DNA from: Calothrix sp. CSU_2_0
GTDB lineage: Bacteria > Cyanobacteriota > Cyanobacteriia > Cyanobacteriales > Nostocaceae
NCBI GenBank assembly: GCA_012034595.1
Contig: JAAUPE010000002.1
Location: 33,682-97,681 of the forward strand
Direction of reading: 5' to 3'
Length of the DNA: 64,000 bases
A program made the position numbers and the translations under genes. Below are positions 25,937-35,542 of the stretch, piece by piece; positions within the stretch are counted from its first letter, which is position 1; each line of letters begins with the position of its first letter. The notes below the pieces were generated by a model. That model did no database searches. It was not told the origin of the DNA and saw nothing but the letters and a program-made list of their open reading frames with translations.

Positions 25937-27098
25937 TTGGAACTTTTTAATTGAACAACAAAGTTATTATATCGAGCTTCTTGAAATAATTCTCGAATAA
26001 ATAATTTTGTGGATTTTGATTTAACTGCGTGTTGTGAAAACCATTTATCTAACAGTTCCAACTGAGAAGATTTAATCTCTGATTTGATATTTGCCGATGT
26101 TAATCGTAGTATTGGCTGAGGTTGTAAATTGTTGATATCTTCTCCTAAATACTGAATCTCAAGATTTTTCAAATTAGTGTAAAGTATCATTTTGAGTAGT
26201 CCATCTTTAATATCAGCTTTTGAAGGTAATAAAGCAGAACTAGAGTTTTTACATTCTATTAATTCAATTATAGAATTATTTAAATTTACTAAAACTTCAT
26301 CGACTGTAAAAAATATTTTCCGCCAACAATATTAGTAATTGTAATAGAAGCTTTGCTAGCTGTAGCTAAGTTTTCATAAACATGTATAGTTGATAATTCC
26401 CTCGATTGTGCTTGTTCTGCTCTTGTTCTAGAGTGATTTATAAACTCATCTATATCTCGTTCGATAATTTCTCTAAAATTTGTTAAACCTGCAAGATTAT
26501 GGAAAATTACCCCCGTCGTTTTAGATATGCGATAAGCGGAGCTTAATGCCAAAGGCATATCGCAAGCTTCAATTTGCTTTTGAATAACAGGTGAAAGTTC
26601 TTCTCGTATTTGTCGAATATTCCAATGTAAAGCATCACTTTGATAATTAGATGAGAGACGCTTGATGCGTTCTTTTATCCAATCACTATCAAATTTTTGT
26701 TTTGTTACTTTATGGCTATATTTTTGATTTTTAGATGCACTTTGATAGTATCCAAGAATCACAGACACTTGTAAAAGACTCATTAAGCAAATAGTATCCC
26801 ATTGTAAAAAATCTCTATCTCCATCAGAGCCTTCATCTTTAACTACAGGAATTACAGTAGCTCGTTTACTTCTAGATATTGTGTCATATACTCGTGCATA
26901 TGGATAGGAACGAGTGCGTTTAGGTGATACCCATTTACTAATGGCAATTTCATTAATTTCATCTTTAACAATGCAGCTTGTTGGAGTAGTATTAATATCA
27001 AAATCATTGATGTTAATAATATTTAATTGCGATGTCAAAAATGATTTATATCTGACATCATCAATCTTTGCAATAATTCTTGTTGTCAAATCTCTCAT
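25933..27098 (-). CDS. Probable type II restriction endonuclease, frame broken by 1 base
   Basis: Upstream partner of the D12 methyltransferase. The first frame (27098 down) ends after GGKYFLQSMKF; adding one base to the A6 run at 26308-26313 (T6 on the coding strand) continues as GGKYFFTVDEVLVNLNN, then SIIELIECKNSSS, through to NNFVVQLKSSK at 25933. The joined protein is about 388 residues. The stretch after the repair contains Asp (TVDE) and ECK, fitting a PD-(D/E)xK nuclease core, so the break falls right at the active site. Family name unknown. The 4-bp overlap with the methyltransferase gene supports the pairing. Confidence 0.7.
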
Positions 27099-27220
27099 TT
27101 TTATTAATCAGTCTAGTAATGCAGATAATAATATACAAAAAAGATTATCCTCTAACAGGATTTTGAATTGATTCCATGAAGAAATTTAGGGAGTTGTATA
27201 TCAAGGAATTCATGAGCGAA

Positions 27221-27245
27221 ATTGGGTGAGAATTTCCCACCCAAT
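27221..27245 (-). terminator. Terminator hairpin after dapL
   Basis: ATTGGGTG (27221-27228) pairs with CACCCAAT (27238-27245) around a 9-nt loop, 14 bp after the dapL stop. On the minus strand only a short TTT follows, so strength is uncertain. Confidence 0.5.
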
Positions 27246-27258
27246 CAAAATAATAATC

Positions 27259-28494
27259 CTAAACTTTAAACTTCTCAGTAATGCGTCGCATTGCTTCCTC
27301 AACATTCTCACGACTGTTAAATGCGGAAATGCGGAAATAACCTTCCCCAGCAGCACCAAAACCGGAACCAGGTGTACCAACTACATTCACAGTATGTAAT
27401 AACTTATCAAAGAAATCCCAACTCGAAAGATTATTTGGTGTTTTCAACCAAACATAAGGTGCATTCACTCCACCAAAAACTTGAATACCCGCAGCAGTTA
27501 ATCTTTCTCGGATAATTTTTGCATTTTCCATGTAGAAATTCACCAAAGCTTTAGTTTGGGCTTTTCCAGCTTCTGAATAAACCGCTTCTGCACCACGTTG
27601 GATAATGTAGGAAACCCCGTTAAATTTGGTTGATTGACGACGATTCCACAATTTCCATAATTCCACATCCGAACCATCAGCAGCTTTTCCTGTGAGGGTT
27701 TTGGGTACTACTGTTAACGCACAACGGGTTCCGGTAAAACCTGCATTTTTCGAGAAAGAACGAAATTCGATCGCACAATCTCTAGCACCTTCAATTTCGT
27801 AGATTGAATGGGGTAAACTGGGGTCGGAAATAAACGCTTCATAGGCAGCATCAAAGAAGATAATCGCACCATTTGCCTTAGCGTATTTTACCCAAGCTTG
27901 GAGATGTTCTTTTGTTGCAGTCGCTCCTGTGGGGTTGTTGGGAAAACAGAGGTAAATTAAATCGACTTTTTCTGTTGGTATCTCTGCGGTAAAGTTGTTT
28001 TCAGCAGTCACAGGAAGATATACTAAACCACCATATTCCCCTGCTTCGTTGACATCTCCCGTATGTCCTGCCATGACGTTTGTATCGACATATACGGGAT
28101 ATACAGGGTCAGTTACGGCAATTTTGTTGTTATTACCGAAGATATCGAGAATATTACCGTTATCGCATTTAGAACCATCAGAAATAAATATTTCCGCAGC
28201 GTCAATTTCGCAACCCCGTGCTTGGAAATCATTTTGTGCGATCGCTTCTCGTAACCAAGCATAACCTTGTTCGGGACCGTAACCTTTGAATCCTTCTCTA
28301 ATTCCCATTTCTTCGACTGCTTTTATCATTGCAGTACGGCAGGCTTCTGGCAATGGTTCGGTGACATCACCAATTCCTAAGCGAATTACTTTAGCGTCGG
28401 GGTTGGCTTCGGCAAATGTGTTTACCCGTCTGGCAATTTCTGGGAAGAGGTAACCTGCTTTGAGTTTAAGGTAGTTATCGTTAATAGTAGCCAT
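27259..28494 (-). CDS. dapL: LL-diaminopimelate aminotransferase
   Basis: Converts tetrahydrodipicolinate directly to LL-diaminopimelate with glutamate as amino donor, for lysine and peptidoglycan; the variant used by cyanobacteria, plants and Chlamydia. 411 residues, normal length. Class I PLP aminotransferase features: [48 protein letters not shown], and [16 protein letters not shown] with the PLP Lys. The start [20 protein letters not shown] is the family N-terminus. Single-gene unit with its own terminator. Confidence 0.97.
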   Translation of the reverse strand: MATINDNYLKLKAGYLFPEIARRVNTFAEANPDAKVIRLGIGDVTEPLPEACRTAMIKAVEEMGIREGFKGYGPEQGYAWLREAIAQNDFQARGCEIDAAEIFISDGSKCDNGNILDIFGNNNKIAVTDPVYPVYVDTNVMAGHTGDVNEAGEYGGLVYLPVTAENNFTAEIPTEKVDLIYLCFPNNPTGATATKEHLQAWVKYAKANGAIIFFDAAYEAFISDPSLPHSIYEIEGARDCAIEFRSFSKNAGFTGTRCALTVVPKTLTGKAADGSDVELWKLWNRRQSTKFNGVSYIIQRGAEAVYSEAGKAQTKALVNFYMENAKIIRERLTAAGIQVFGGVNAPYVWLKTPNNLSSWDFFDKLLHTVNVVGTPGSGFGAAGEGYFRISAFNSRENVEEAMRRITEKFKV

Positions 28495-28613
28495 GTTTTT
28501 CTGTTGAGTAAGGATTGAACAAAACGCTTAAAAAATAAAGTTTACCGTGCTTCGCAATCCTTTCGCTGAAATCTATCTTCAGAAATATCACAATCCATAG
28601 GGTAAATAACTAA

Positions 28614-28706
28614 TAGACTTGTCGGGAAATTAATTATGCGTTCCCCCGAACTCCCTTGTAGAGACGTAGCAATGCTACGTCTCTACGTCTTTTCCGGAGA
28701 TGTCTA
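28614..28706. mobile_element. MITE, second copy (opposite orientation)
   Basis: Read in reverse it matches the element at 3707-3796: TAGACATCTCCGGAAA at one end (28691-28706), a core GTAGAGACGTAGCA...TGCTACGTCTCTAC (28658-28686), an AACGCATAATTAATT block, and a diverged other end TAGACTTGTCGGGAAA (28614-28629). No clear target duplication is left. No coding capacity. Confidence 0.7.
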
Positions 28707-28810
28707 ATAAATAAGGGCAAACAGCCAATAAATAAGGGCAAACAGCCAATAAATAAGGGCAAACAGCCAATAAATATGGACAAACAGCCAATAAATGAGG
28801 GCAAACAGCC
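28706..28810. repeat. 21-bp tandem repeat, five units
   Basis: Five head-to-tail units of consensus AATAAATAAGGGCAAACAGCC end at 28726, 28747, 28768, 28789 and 28810; the fourth has TATGGAC for TAAGGGC. GTTTGCCCCTAC follows directly. It abuts the MITE on the left. The reverse reading gives a heptapeptide repeat but no convincing gene. Confidence 0.85.
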
Positions 28811-28845
28811 GTTTGCCCCTACAATATTTTTACCTTTTCCCAAAA

Positions 28846-30489
28846 TTAAACGAGCTGAAATATGAATGATACCTTGTTTCGCCGACCGAGGCTGAAGCTA
28901 AGGTCTGATTTTAATTTATACCAAATTCCTGGAATTAAAGGATATTGATTGATATAAGTGCCGTTAGCACTGCCCATGTCTTGGATATAGTATTCGTCAC
29001 CATCAAAGCGAATTTGAGCATGAATGCGGGAAACAACTTCAGTATTGGGGAAATCGGCAAGATTGACTTCTAAGGGGAAATCGCCGTAAGACTTACCAAT
29101 ATTTAAAACTTCAAAATGTTCTGGTAATTCAATGATGCTACGGGTTTGAATATTCAATAACTGGGCAACGGGTTGTTGGAGAATTGTTGGTGATGGGGAT
29201 GGAATATCTGGAAGTTGTGTTGCTGGACTGGTGCTGGATGCTACTCCTGTACCACCCATATATATGGTTTGAGCTGTGAAACTCAGTACTTTAGTGGTGA
29301 GGAGATAATTGAAGACAGCAAAGGAAATTAAACTAAAAACAAGACTAGTATAAAAGACTGCTTTGATGCCGCTAAATAGTAAAACTATGCTACCTAGAAA
29401 TGGTCCTAGCGTTTGTCCCCAGGAGACAATTGTCATATTGACTGCCATAAATCCCCCACGAGATTCTTGGGCTGCAAGTCCTGCTAAGAGTGCTTGGGAA
29501 GATGGTAAGGAAAGACCTTGAGCAGCACCAAGTAGAAACATGGGTATAAACAGCAACCAGACATTCGGGACGAGGGGGATGATTAAAAATGCGATCGCAA
29601 ATAACAAAAAGGAAAGTTTGATTTGCTTAATTTCCGAAATATGCTGCACAATTCGTCCTAATTGAGATGCGACTAGGGCAAGGGAAATTGACATGCTGGC
29701 AAGGATAGCACCATTAAATCCGGCGGATGTCTGAAATTTTTGTGTTGCGAGTATGGGAATATAGGTTAAGCATAAAGTTTGCAGCAAAAACACAGACATC
29801 ATCCCAAAAAAAAGTCCGATTACGGGACGTTTATTAATGCTGCTAGCGGTCTTTTGAAAATAGGTTTTTAGGTCAAATTTTTCAGTATGATGTTGATGTT
29901 TTGGTATTTTTAATGTTGTAATTGTTAAAAGTGCGATGGGAATTGCAATTACTGCGGGTAAAAATGTAAATCGCCAGTTTAATTCACCCAGTTTTCCACC
30001 AATTAAGGGAAAAATTGCCCCACTCATGCCAATTAATCCGGCATTAAATGCCATTGCTGTACCTAAGGTTCTACCGCGATAAATATCTCCAATAATTGTT
30101 AATTGTATTGGTTCTAAACTAGCGGCTCCAATCCCTTGTAAGCATCGCCAGCTTAAATGAGTGGTAAAGTTAGATGTCATGCTGCTTAATGCACCACTAA
30201 AGGCGAATAATAGCAGTGAAGGTATGAGAATGACTTTGCGACCGAGAATGTCAGCTAAGATGCCAAATAGGGGTGTAATAATGGCGCTGGGTAATTGATA
30301 AATTGTCGATGTCCATGATACCTGAGCTTCGGAAACTTGGAAGAAATTTTGGATAATTGGTAGTACGGGATTAAATAATGTTCCTCCTAATATCCCCATC
30401 AAAGTTATAAAGTTGATGATATAAAAGTTTTTATCTTGGAAGATATTGGTGTTACTTTTGGGCACGGTTTTTGTCTTTGTGAAATTCAT
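28846..30489 (-). CDS. MFS transporter fused to a C-terminal FHA domain
   Basis: 547 residues. Residues about 20-400 are a major facilitator transporter: repeated hydrophobic helices, loop ILADILGRKVILIPSLLLF (D-x-x-G-R-K/R motif between TM2 and TM3) and WRCLQGIGAASLEP. After a Pro/Ser/Thr linker comes an FHA domain (about 455-545): LNIGKSYGDFPLEV, then NTEVVSRIHAQI and DMGSANGTYINQYPLIPG. FHA binds phosphothreonine, so transport may answer to a Ser/Thr kinase. The fusion is unusual. Substrate unknown; the helix pattern suggests a drug/proton antiporter group. Confidence 0.9.
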   Translation of the reverse strand: MNFTKTKTVPKSNTNIFQDKNFYIINFITLMGILGGTLFNPVLPIIQNFFQVSEAQVSWTSTIYQLPSAIITPLFGILADILGRKVILIPSLLLFAFSGALSSMTSNFTTHLSWRCLQGIGAASLEPIQLTIIGDIYRGRTLGTAMAFNAGLIGMSGAIFPLIGGKLGELNWRFTFLPAVIAIPIALLTITTLKIPKHQHHTEKFDLKTYFQKTASSINKRPVIGLFFGMMSVFLLQTLCLTYIPILATQKFQTSAGFNGAILASMSISLALVASQLGRIVQHISEIKQIKLSFLLFAIAFLIIPLVPNVWLLFIPMFLLGAAQGLSLPSSQALLAGLAAQESRGGFMAVNMTIVSWGQTLGPFLGSIVLLFSGIKAVFYTSLVFSLISFAVFNYLLTTKVLSFTAQTIYMGGTGVASSTSPATQLPDIPSPSPTILQQPVAQLLNIQTRSIIELPEHFEVLNIGKSYGDFPLEVNLADFPNTEVVSRIHAQIRFDGDEYYIQDMGSANGTYINQYPLIPGIWYKLKSDLSFSLGRRNKVSFIFQLV

Positions 30490-31153
30490 GGCTTTAATTT
30501 AAGTAGGTAGGCGTGAATATCTATATTTGAGAAGAGATAGAATGTAAAATAAAAATGATTTTACCAATTTAAATTTTGCTTGCGTAATTTGTTTTATGCC
30601 CTTCTACTTATAATTAATTAGTAATTATTAGTTTGTTTCAAACTTATATGATTAACTTAGTTTTTCAAAGAATCTTTTTTTAATCCATAAAGAAAGATAA
30701 AGATTAAGGAGGGAAGATTGGGAATTAGGTAAATATGAAAAATTAGCAACTATAGCAGTCTGATTTTATTTGTGAAAATTCAATCATCCGTAGGGGCAGG
30801 GTTTTCCTGCCCTTCTGAATGGTAATATTGATAATTCTACAAGGGATATTTTATTTTCTGGAAAACCCTTAATAGGAATATATTTCTTATTTTCACAAAT
30901 GATTTAGGATTGCTATATCCCTCTTCTGTCACTTTCCGGTTTTTCCTATTATTAATACTTTCTACGCAGAATGTATACTAGGCAATACAGCGTTTACTCA
31001 TCTAATTTTGGTAAGTTCCGCGTTTTCATCGATTTCTATGAAGAAAAAACCCTGCTATCACTTACTGCATAAAAACTCTAGAATTCAGAAATGATAAAAC
31101 TTTTCGGAGAATGATAGAAGAGGGATATTAACATTACCTAATCCCAAATATAG
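30490..31153. other. Long spacer with two repeat remnants
   Basis: No gene is seen in this stretch. At about 30497-30520 AAGTAGGTAGGCGTGAATAT matches the end of the MITE family found at 34659. At 30789-30871 is the second copy of the repeat seen at 3148-3234. Confidence 0.5.
30789..30871. repeat. Dispersed repeat, copy 2 (copy 1 at 3148-3234)
   Basis: GTAGGGGCAGGGTTTTCCTG followed further on by AGGGATATTTTATTTTCTG, as in the copy at 3148. Same orientation. Non-coding. Confidence 0.5.
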
Positions 31154-31372
31154 TTAAGCTAGAGCCATTCCTAACTGTCTTCCGGTTTCGGGTCCAACGA
31201 TACCATCAACTGTAATATTACGGTCTTGCTGAAATTTTTTAACCGCATTCTCAGTCAATGTATCAAAGTTACCATTAACTGTAATTTCATATCCCAAGCG
31301 AGATAAATCACCTTGCAAACGTTCGACATTTGTACCAGTAGAACCAATTTGTAAAACAGGAATTTGAGACAT
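31154..31372 (-). CDS. Single-domain peptidoglycan-binding protein
   Basis: 72 residues, all one PG_binding_1 domain: IGSTGTNVERLQGDLSRLGY, VNGNFDTLTENAVKKFQQDR, NITVDGIVGPETGRQLG. Such domains bind peptidoglycan. No signal peptide or catalytic domain is present, so export and partner are unclear. Good ATG with upstream AAGGAAAATAAC. Alone between long spacers. Confidence 0.9.
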   Translation of the reverse strand: MSQIPVLQIGSTGTNVERLQGDLSRLGYEITVNGNFDTLTENAVKKFQQDRNITVDGIVGPETGRQLGMALA

Positions 31373-31565
31373 TGTTATTTTCCTTGTGTGTTGATACTTC
31401 TTTAATAGCGGTGGAACTTTTCAAAATATGCACGATACTCAGTTAAGCGATATTTCTCACCTGGAGAAAAACTAGTTTATTGAGAATAACTAACCATCAA
31501 AACCGAAATTATTGGTTGATAAACCCGTTTTTTTAGGTCTTGTTGAGAATGATGCAAGATGTAAA

Positions 31566-32819
31566 TTAAGCGATGTCCCATTCCACTTTTAGACTTGTAT
31601 AACCACGGTTAAGCATTGCGGGGATGTGGGTTAGCTGTTGATTGGGAGCAAGTCTTAAATTTGGTAAACGCTGCGATAGTACCTCGATCGCGATGCGTCC
31701 TTCTCGACGTGCTAAACTCGAACCCAAACAATGGTGCATTCCATGACTGAAGGCAATATGGTTAACAGGTGCTTCTTGGAAACGTTCGATATTGAATTTG
31801 TCTGCATCTGGGTATCGAGTCTCGTCACGGTTAGCAGAACCATAAAGGATAAGAATTCGCGAACCTTGGGGTATTGTAATTTCTCCTATTGAAACTTCTG
31901 CGATCGCAATGCGAACCATTGATGGTGCGGGAGTATCGTATCTGAGTACTTCTTCGAGCGCAGCAGGAATTAGCGCGGGATTTTGATGCAGCTTTTGCCA
32001 GACTTCGGGACGTTCCGCTAAGAGTTTGATTGAGGTGGCAATGAAATCTGCACTGGTTGCATGTCCAGCAACAATCATTTCGCACAATAGTAAAACTAAC
32101 TCAGGAGTACTCAAGCCAGAATCTAGGATATTGGTGATTAAGTCGTTTGCAGGTGCTTTGCGTTTTTCTTCGATTAAGCTAGCAACGAAATTTTGTAAAG
32201 AAACAAAACTGCGAGCGCATTCGACTTGACGTTCTGGAGGTAGGGGAGACGAGAATAGTTGCGTCATGTCTTTTGCCCAGCTTGCGACTTTGGGCATTAT
32301 ATCCAGGGGAACGCTGTACATCGTCAGGATGACTTCAAGGGGTATTGGATGGGCAAATTTTTCGATAATTTCAGCACTACCGTCATTAATAAAACCATCC
32401 AATAAGCGATCGCTAATTTTGCGAATCGATGCTTCTACATAAGTTAGCTGTTCTGGTGCAAACACTTTCATAAACGGAGCGCGTAAGCGTTTATGCTGTT
32501 CTCCATCGCTGTTAATTAGGGAAACGAAGGGGAAACCTTGACGCAATACGTCGATGACTTCGGGTGTGGAATTAACTATTGATTGCAGGCTATTGGCAGA
32601 GGAAAATCTAGTTGGGTCTTTAAGGACGGTAATAATGTCATCATAACGGGTGAGGACATAAGCATTAAATAATGAACTGTAAAATATCGGTTCTTCTTTC
32701 CTCGCACGCTTAAAGAAACTGTAGGGATCGTCGAGTTGGGGATTAATGAAAGGTTGGAATTCTTTTCCCAGATGGGGACAGGTTTTGGTTTCCAGTTGGG
32801 TTACATATTGTTCAGTCAT
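31566..32819 (-). CDS. Cytochrome P450
   Basis: A soluble bacterial P450 of 417 residues from ATG 32819 (MTEQYVTQLETKTCPHLGKE); an earlier in-frame start at 32870 has no support. I-helix AGHATSADF (usual AGxxTT, here T-S), K-helix EEVLRYD (ExxR), heme loop FSHGMHHCLGSSLARREG with the Cys ligand. It hydroxylates or epoxidises an organic substrate with electrons from ferredoxin. First of a minus-strand oxidative cluster reaching 38275, with VOC, a second P450, GST, FAD monooxygenase and SDR genes. Substrate unknown. Confidence 0.92.
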   Translation of the reverse strand: MTEQYVTQLETKTCPHLGKEFQPFINPQLDDPYSFFKRARKEEPIFYSSLFNAYVLTRYDDIITVLKDPTRFSSANSLQSIVNSTPEVIDVLRQGFPFVSLINSDGEQHKRLRAPFMKVFAPEQLTYVEASIRKISDRLLDGFINDGSAEIIEKFAHPIPLEVILTMYSVPLDIMPKVASWAKDMTQLFSSPLPPERQVECARSFVSLQNFVASLIEEKRKAPANDLITNILDSGLSTPELVLLLCEMIVAGHATSADFIATSIKLLAERPEVWQKLHQNPALIPAALEEVLRYDTPAPSMVRIAIAEVSIGEITIPQGSRILILYGSANRDETRYPDADKFNIERFQEAPVNHIAFSHGMHHCLGSSLARREGRIAIEVLSQRLPNLRLAPNQQLTHIPAMLNRGYTSLKVEWDIA

Positions 32820-32996
32820 TACTTTGATTCCTTTTTTTGAGATAAGTATGTATGAATTTGTCTCACGCAAAGTACGGCAGAGTCGCAGAGAGTAAGAGTT
32901 TTAAATACCCAACTTTCCTTCCACTAGCTAACACCTAACTACTCAAAGCTTTTATATTCTCCGCGTCTCTGCGTCTGTGCGTGAAGTAAATTAAAA

Positions 32997-33362
32997 CTAC
33001 TGATAAATAGCAAATGGATTGCCCTCTGGGTCAACACCAGAAGCGACTTTGAGGTTCGGGGGAGTGTCGCGAATTGCACCTAATTCCACACCGCGATCGC
33101 ATAAAATTTTGTAGGCAGTTTCAATATCTTCGACACTAAAAGCTAGTTTGGTTCGGTCTTCTCCAAATTGCTTTTCGCCGTTGTAGTGCAATACCAGCGT
33201 GCATTCACCAGTGGCTAATTCTACCCACACTTGGTCGCTATAATTATCCAAACCTGGTGGGGATTTAATGGTTAAATCTAGCTTGTCGCAGTAAAAATTT
33301 ATCTGCCGAGCCATGTCATGTACGTAGAGAATTGTTTTGGTTAAACCTTGGGTAAGACTCAT
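32997..33362 (-). CDS. VOC (glyoxalase/bleomycin-resistance) family protein
   Basis: 121 residues of a single beta-alpha-beta-beta-beta vicinal-oxygen-chelate fold: TKTILYVHDMARQINFYCDK at the start, WVELATGECTLVLHYNGEK, and the end GVDPEGNPFAIYQ. Family members bind metal to act on thiols, epoxides or aromatic diols, or sequester drugs. It lies 23 bp upstream-side of the second P450 on the same strand, so probably co-transcribed. Substrate not predictable. Confidence 0.85.
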   Translation of the reverse strand: MSLTQGLTKTILYVHDMARQINFYCDKLDLTIKSPPGLDNYSDQVWVELATGECTLVLHYNGEKQFGEDRTKLAFSVEDIETAYKILCDRGVELGAIRDTPPNLKVASGVDPEGNPFAIYQ

Positions 33363-33385
33363 GTTATTTACTTCTCTTGATTAGA

Positions 33386-34620
33386 TTAGTTAAAGGTGAC
33401 TGGTAAATGATTGGGACCGTGGAAGATAATATTGTTTGCCCAGTCGATGTTTTCAGTTGCTAGTTGAAGTTGGGGTAAACGGTTAAGCAAAACATTCAAG
33501 GCAATTTGACCTTCTGCACGGGCTAAAGCTGAACCAAGGCAGTAATGAATCCCACCACCAAAGCCGGCATTTTTAGTGTCTTCACGCTGAATATCAAAAA
33601 CTTCGGGATTTTGAAAACGTGCAGGGTCACGATTTGCGGAACCAAGCATAATTCCCACACTATCCCCACGTTTAATTAATTTACCGCCAATTTCTATGTC
33701 TGCATAAGCCCAGCGTGTAACCATTTGAATTGGGGTGTCATAACGAATTATCTCCTCGATGGCATTAGGTATCAATTCGGGATGCGATCGCACTAGTTTG
33801 TAAGCTTGGGGATTTTGGAGGAATGCTAGTGTTCCCTTGGCTATCAGGTTAACTGTGGTTTCGTGTCCTGCCGTGAGCAAGTGGGTACAAGTCGCAACAA
33901 TTTCTTCGTCGGTGAGTTTGTCTCCTTCGTCTGCGGCTTTAACGAGGTTGGAAATCAAATCTTCTTGGGGGTTGGCGCGTCTGTCGGCGATAATTGGCTT
34001 AAAGTAATCGATAAATTCTTGACTGGCTTTTTCCGCGTTTTCGTAAATTTCTGGTGGTGGTTTCAAACGGGAAGCACTGGCATTTTGCAATGCTAAAGCC
34101 CATTTGCGAAACTTGGGGTGGTCGTGGGGATTGGCTCCCAACATAATCGCAATCACCATGATTGGTAAAGGAAATGCATATTCTTCTACCAAATCCATCT
34201 CTCCACGGGCATGAACTTTATTGAGAAGACTATCGGCAATTTGGTAAACGGCAGGACGCAAATTTTCTACAACTTTTGGGGTAAATGCCTTACTGACTAA
34301 GGATTTTAAGCGGGTGTGGTCGGGTGGTTCCCGGAAGACTATCCACTTACTTACCATTGTCAGGAAAGCACTATATGCGGTCGGTACTGGTGTTGTTTCC
34401 ACATCATCACGTTTGATGTGTTCCCGACCAAATCTGCGGTCTTCCATAATTTCATCACATCTTCGTAGCGGAAGACGTACCAAGCACCGGGTAAGTTGGG
34501 ATTTGAGGAAACTCCCCAATGTACTGGGTCTTGTTCTCTGTAGTGACGGTAATATGTGTAGGGGTCTGAGGTGACTGCTGGAAGAAATGGATTTAATCTT
34601 TCGATGGTGGAAGTTGTCAT
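33386..34620 (-). CDS. Cytochrome P450, frame broken by 1 base
   Basis: From ATG 34620 the frame reads MTTSTIERLNPFLPAVTSDP through YVFRYEDVMKLWK, then shifts. Adding one base to the TT run at 34442-34443 (plus strand; AAG to AAAG on the gene) gives KDRRFGREHIKRDD and an intact P450 of about 411 residues. I-helix LLTAGHETTVN, ExxR EEIIRYD, heme loop FGGGIHYCLGSALARAEG. As written the second part lacks a start. It is related to but distinct from the P450 at 31566. Member of the oxidative cluster. Confidence 0.88.
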
Positions 34621-34658
34621 ATTTTTCTCCGAGAATTGTAGATATAGAGAGATACGAT

Positions 34659-34789
34659 ATAAGTAGGTGGGCGTTAAAAAACATAAATACATTTTGTCAT
34701 TGCGAGGAGGCACGACGAAGCAATCGCAAGGGTTTCGAGTACTTTACATTTCGTTACATAGTTGTAAATTTTCTTGCCCACCTACTTAT
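34659..34789. mobile_element. MITE family 2, copy A
   Basis: Inverted ends: ATAAGTAGGTGGGC (34659-34672) and GCCCACCTACTTAT (34776-34789), 14 of 14 matching. The inside carries TTTTGTCATTGCGAGGAGGC, then GAAGCAATCGCAAGGGTTTCG, a repeat of a kind common in Nostocales. A diverged copy in reverse orientation lies at 37229-37334. It lies just upstream of the second P450 gene. Confidence 0.75.
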
Positions 34790-34796
34790 CGGGTCT

Positions 34797-35468
34797 TTAT
34801 CTTGCTGATACTAGTTGTAATGGATACTGAAGTTTAGATAACATCTGTGTCATTTGTTCGCGTCCGCAGGTGAAAACCTTTGCGACAGAAGCTCTACACT
34901 CTAAATCTCTAACGTAGTTTGTGAGATTAGGTAAGTATGTGTAGTCATAAACCATACGTAAATAGGTAAGGGTGGGAGCTGCGGCACAATCTGCTAGGGA
35001 AAATTCATCACCTGCTAACCAAATTCGATTGGTCAATTTTTGCTCCAATAGTAGTAATGCTGTCTCTAATAATCGTTTTGGTTTCACGATTTCTTTACCG
35101 TTTCGCTCCGCTTCTGGACGTTGCTTGTCTGCGAACAAAGCTTCGCGTCCAGTATTGATATAAACATCAATTATCCGTTCTAATAACCGCACTTCAATTG
35201 CTTGCTGGGAATTTTCAGGGATTAAGCGGGATGTGTGGGGAAAGGTTTGATCGAGGTATTCAATGATGAGATTTGCTTCAAATATTACTGTTTCTTCATC
35301 AGTAATTAGTGTAGGTATTTTGGCAAAGGGGTTAATTTGAGAATATGCTTCCCGTGCTTTTATATCAAAAAGGTTTACCTCAATTGGAGTGAATTTAATC
35401 TGTTTTTCATTGAGAGCGATGAGGACACGCTGAGAATAGGATGAAGCTGGAGCGTAATAAAGTTTCAT
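34797..35468 (-). CDS. Glutathione S-transferase
   Basis: 223 residues. N-terminal thioredoxin fold: KLYYAPASSYSQRVLIALNE (Ser/Tyr-type active site, no CPYC), NPFAKIPTLITDEETVIFEA (cis-Pro) and NLIIEYLD. C-terminal helices with NRIWLAGDEFSLADCAAAPT. It would add glutathione to electrophiles. Starts 74 bp before the FAD monooxygenase end, same strand, so it could detoxify epoxide or quinone products of the oxygenases in this cluster (inference). Both genes lie between two inverted MITE copies. Confidence 0.9.
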   Translation of the reverse strand: MKLYYAPASSYSQRVLIALNEKQIKFTPIEVNLFDIKAREAYSQINPFAKIPTLITDEETVIFEANLIIEYLDQTFPHTSRLIPENSQQAIEVRLLERIIDVYINTGREALFADKQRPEAERNGKEIVKPKRLLETALLLLEQKLTNRIWLAGDEFSLADCAAAPTLTYLRMVYDYTYLPNLTNYVRDLECRASVAKVFTCGREQMTQMLSKLQYPLQLVSAR

Positions 35469-35542
35469 TGGTTAATATCATCTGTTTGTTTACATAAGTT
35501 TTGAATTCACGCAGAGACGAGAAGAGAAGAAAATGGGAGTAA

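Noticed and set aside
25933..26190. Separate 85-residue gene upstream of the methyltransferase
   Set aside because: Its frame extends upstream without a stop into the end of the nuclease frame; it is the C-terminal part of the restriction gene.
28706..28810. CRISPR-like array
   Set aside because: Units are contiguous 21-bp repeats with no spacers and no cas genes nearby.
28634..28843. Protein of heptapeptide repeats (GCLPLFI) on the minus strand
   Set aside because: It is only the translation of the 21-bp DNA repeat and a MITE; no start signal and no conserved part.
34360..34713. Independent 117-residue protein before P450
   Set aside because: It is the N-terminal part of the frame-broken P450, with an artificial tail.
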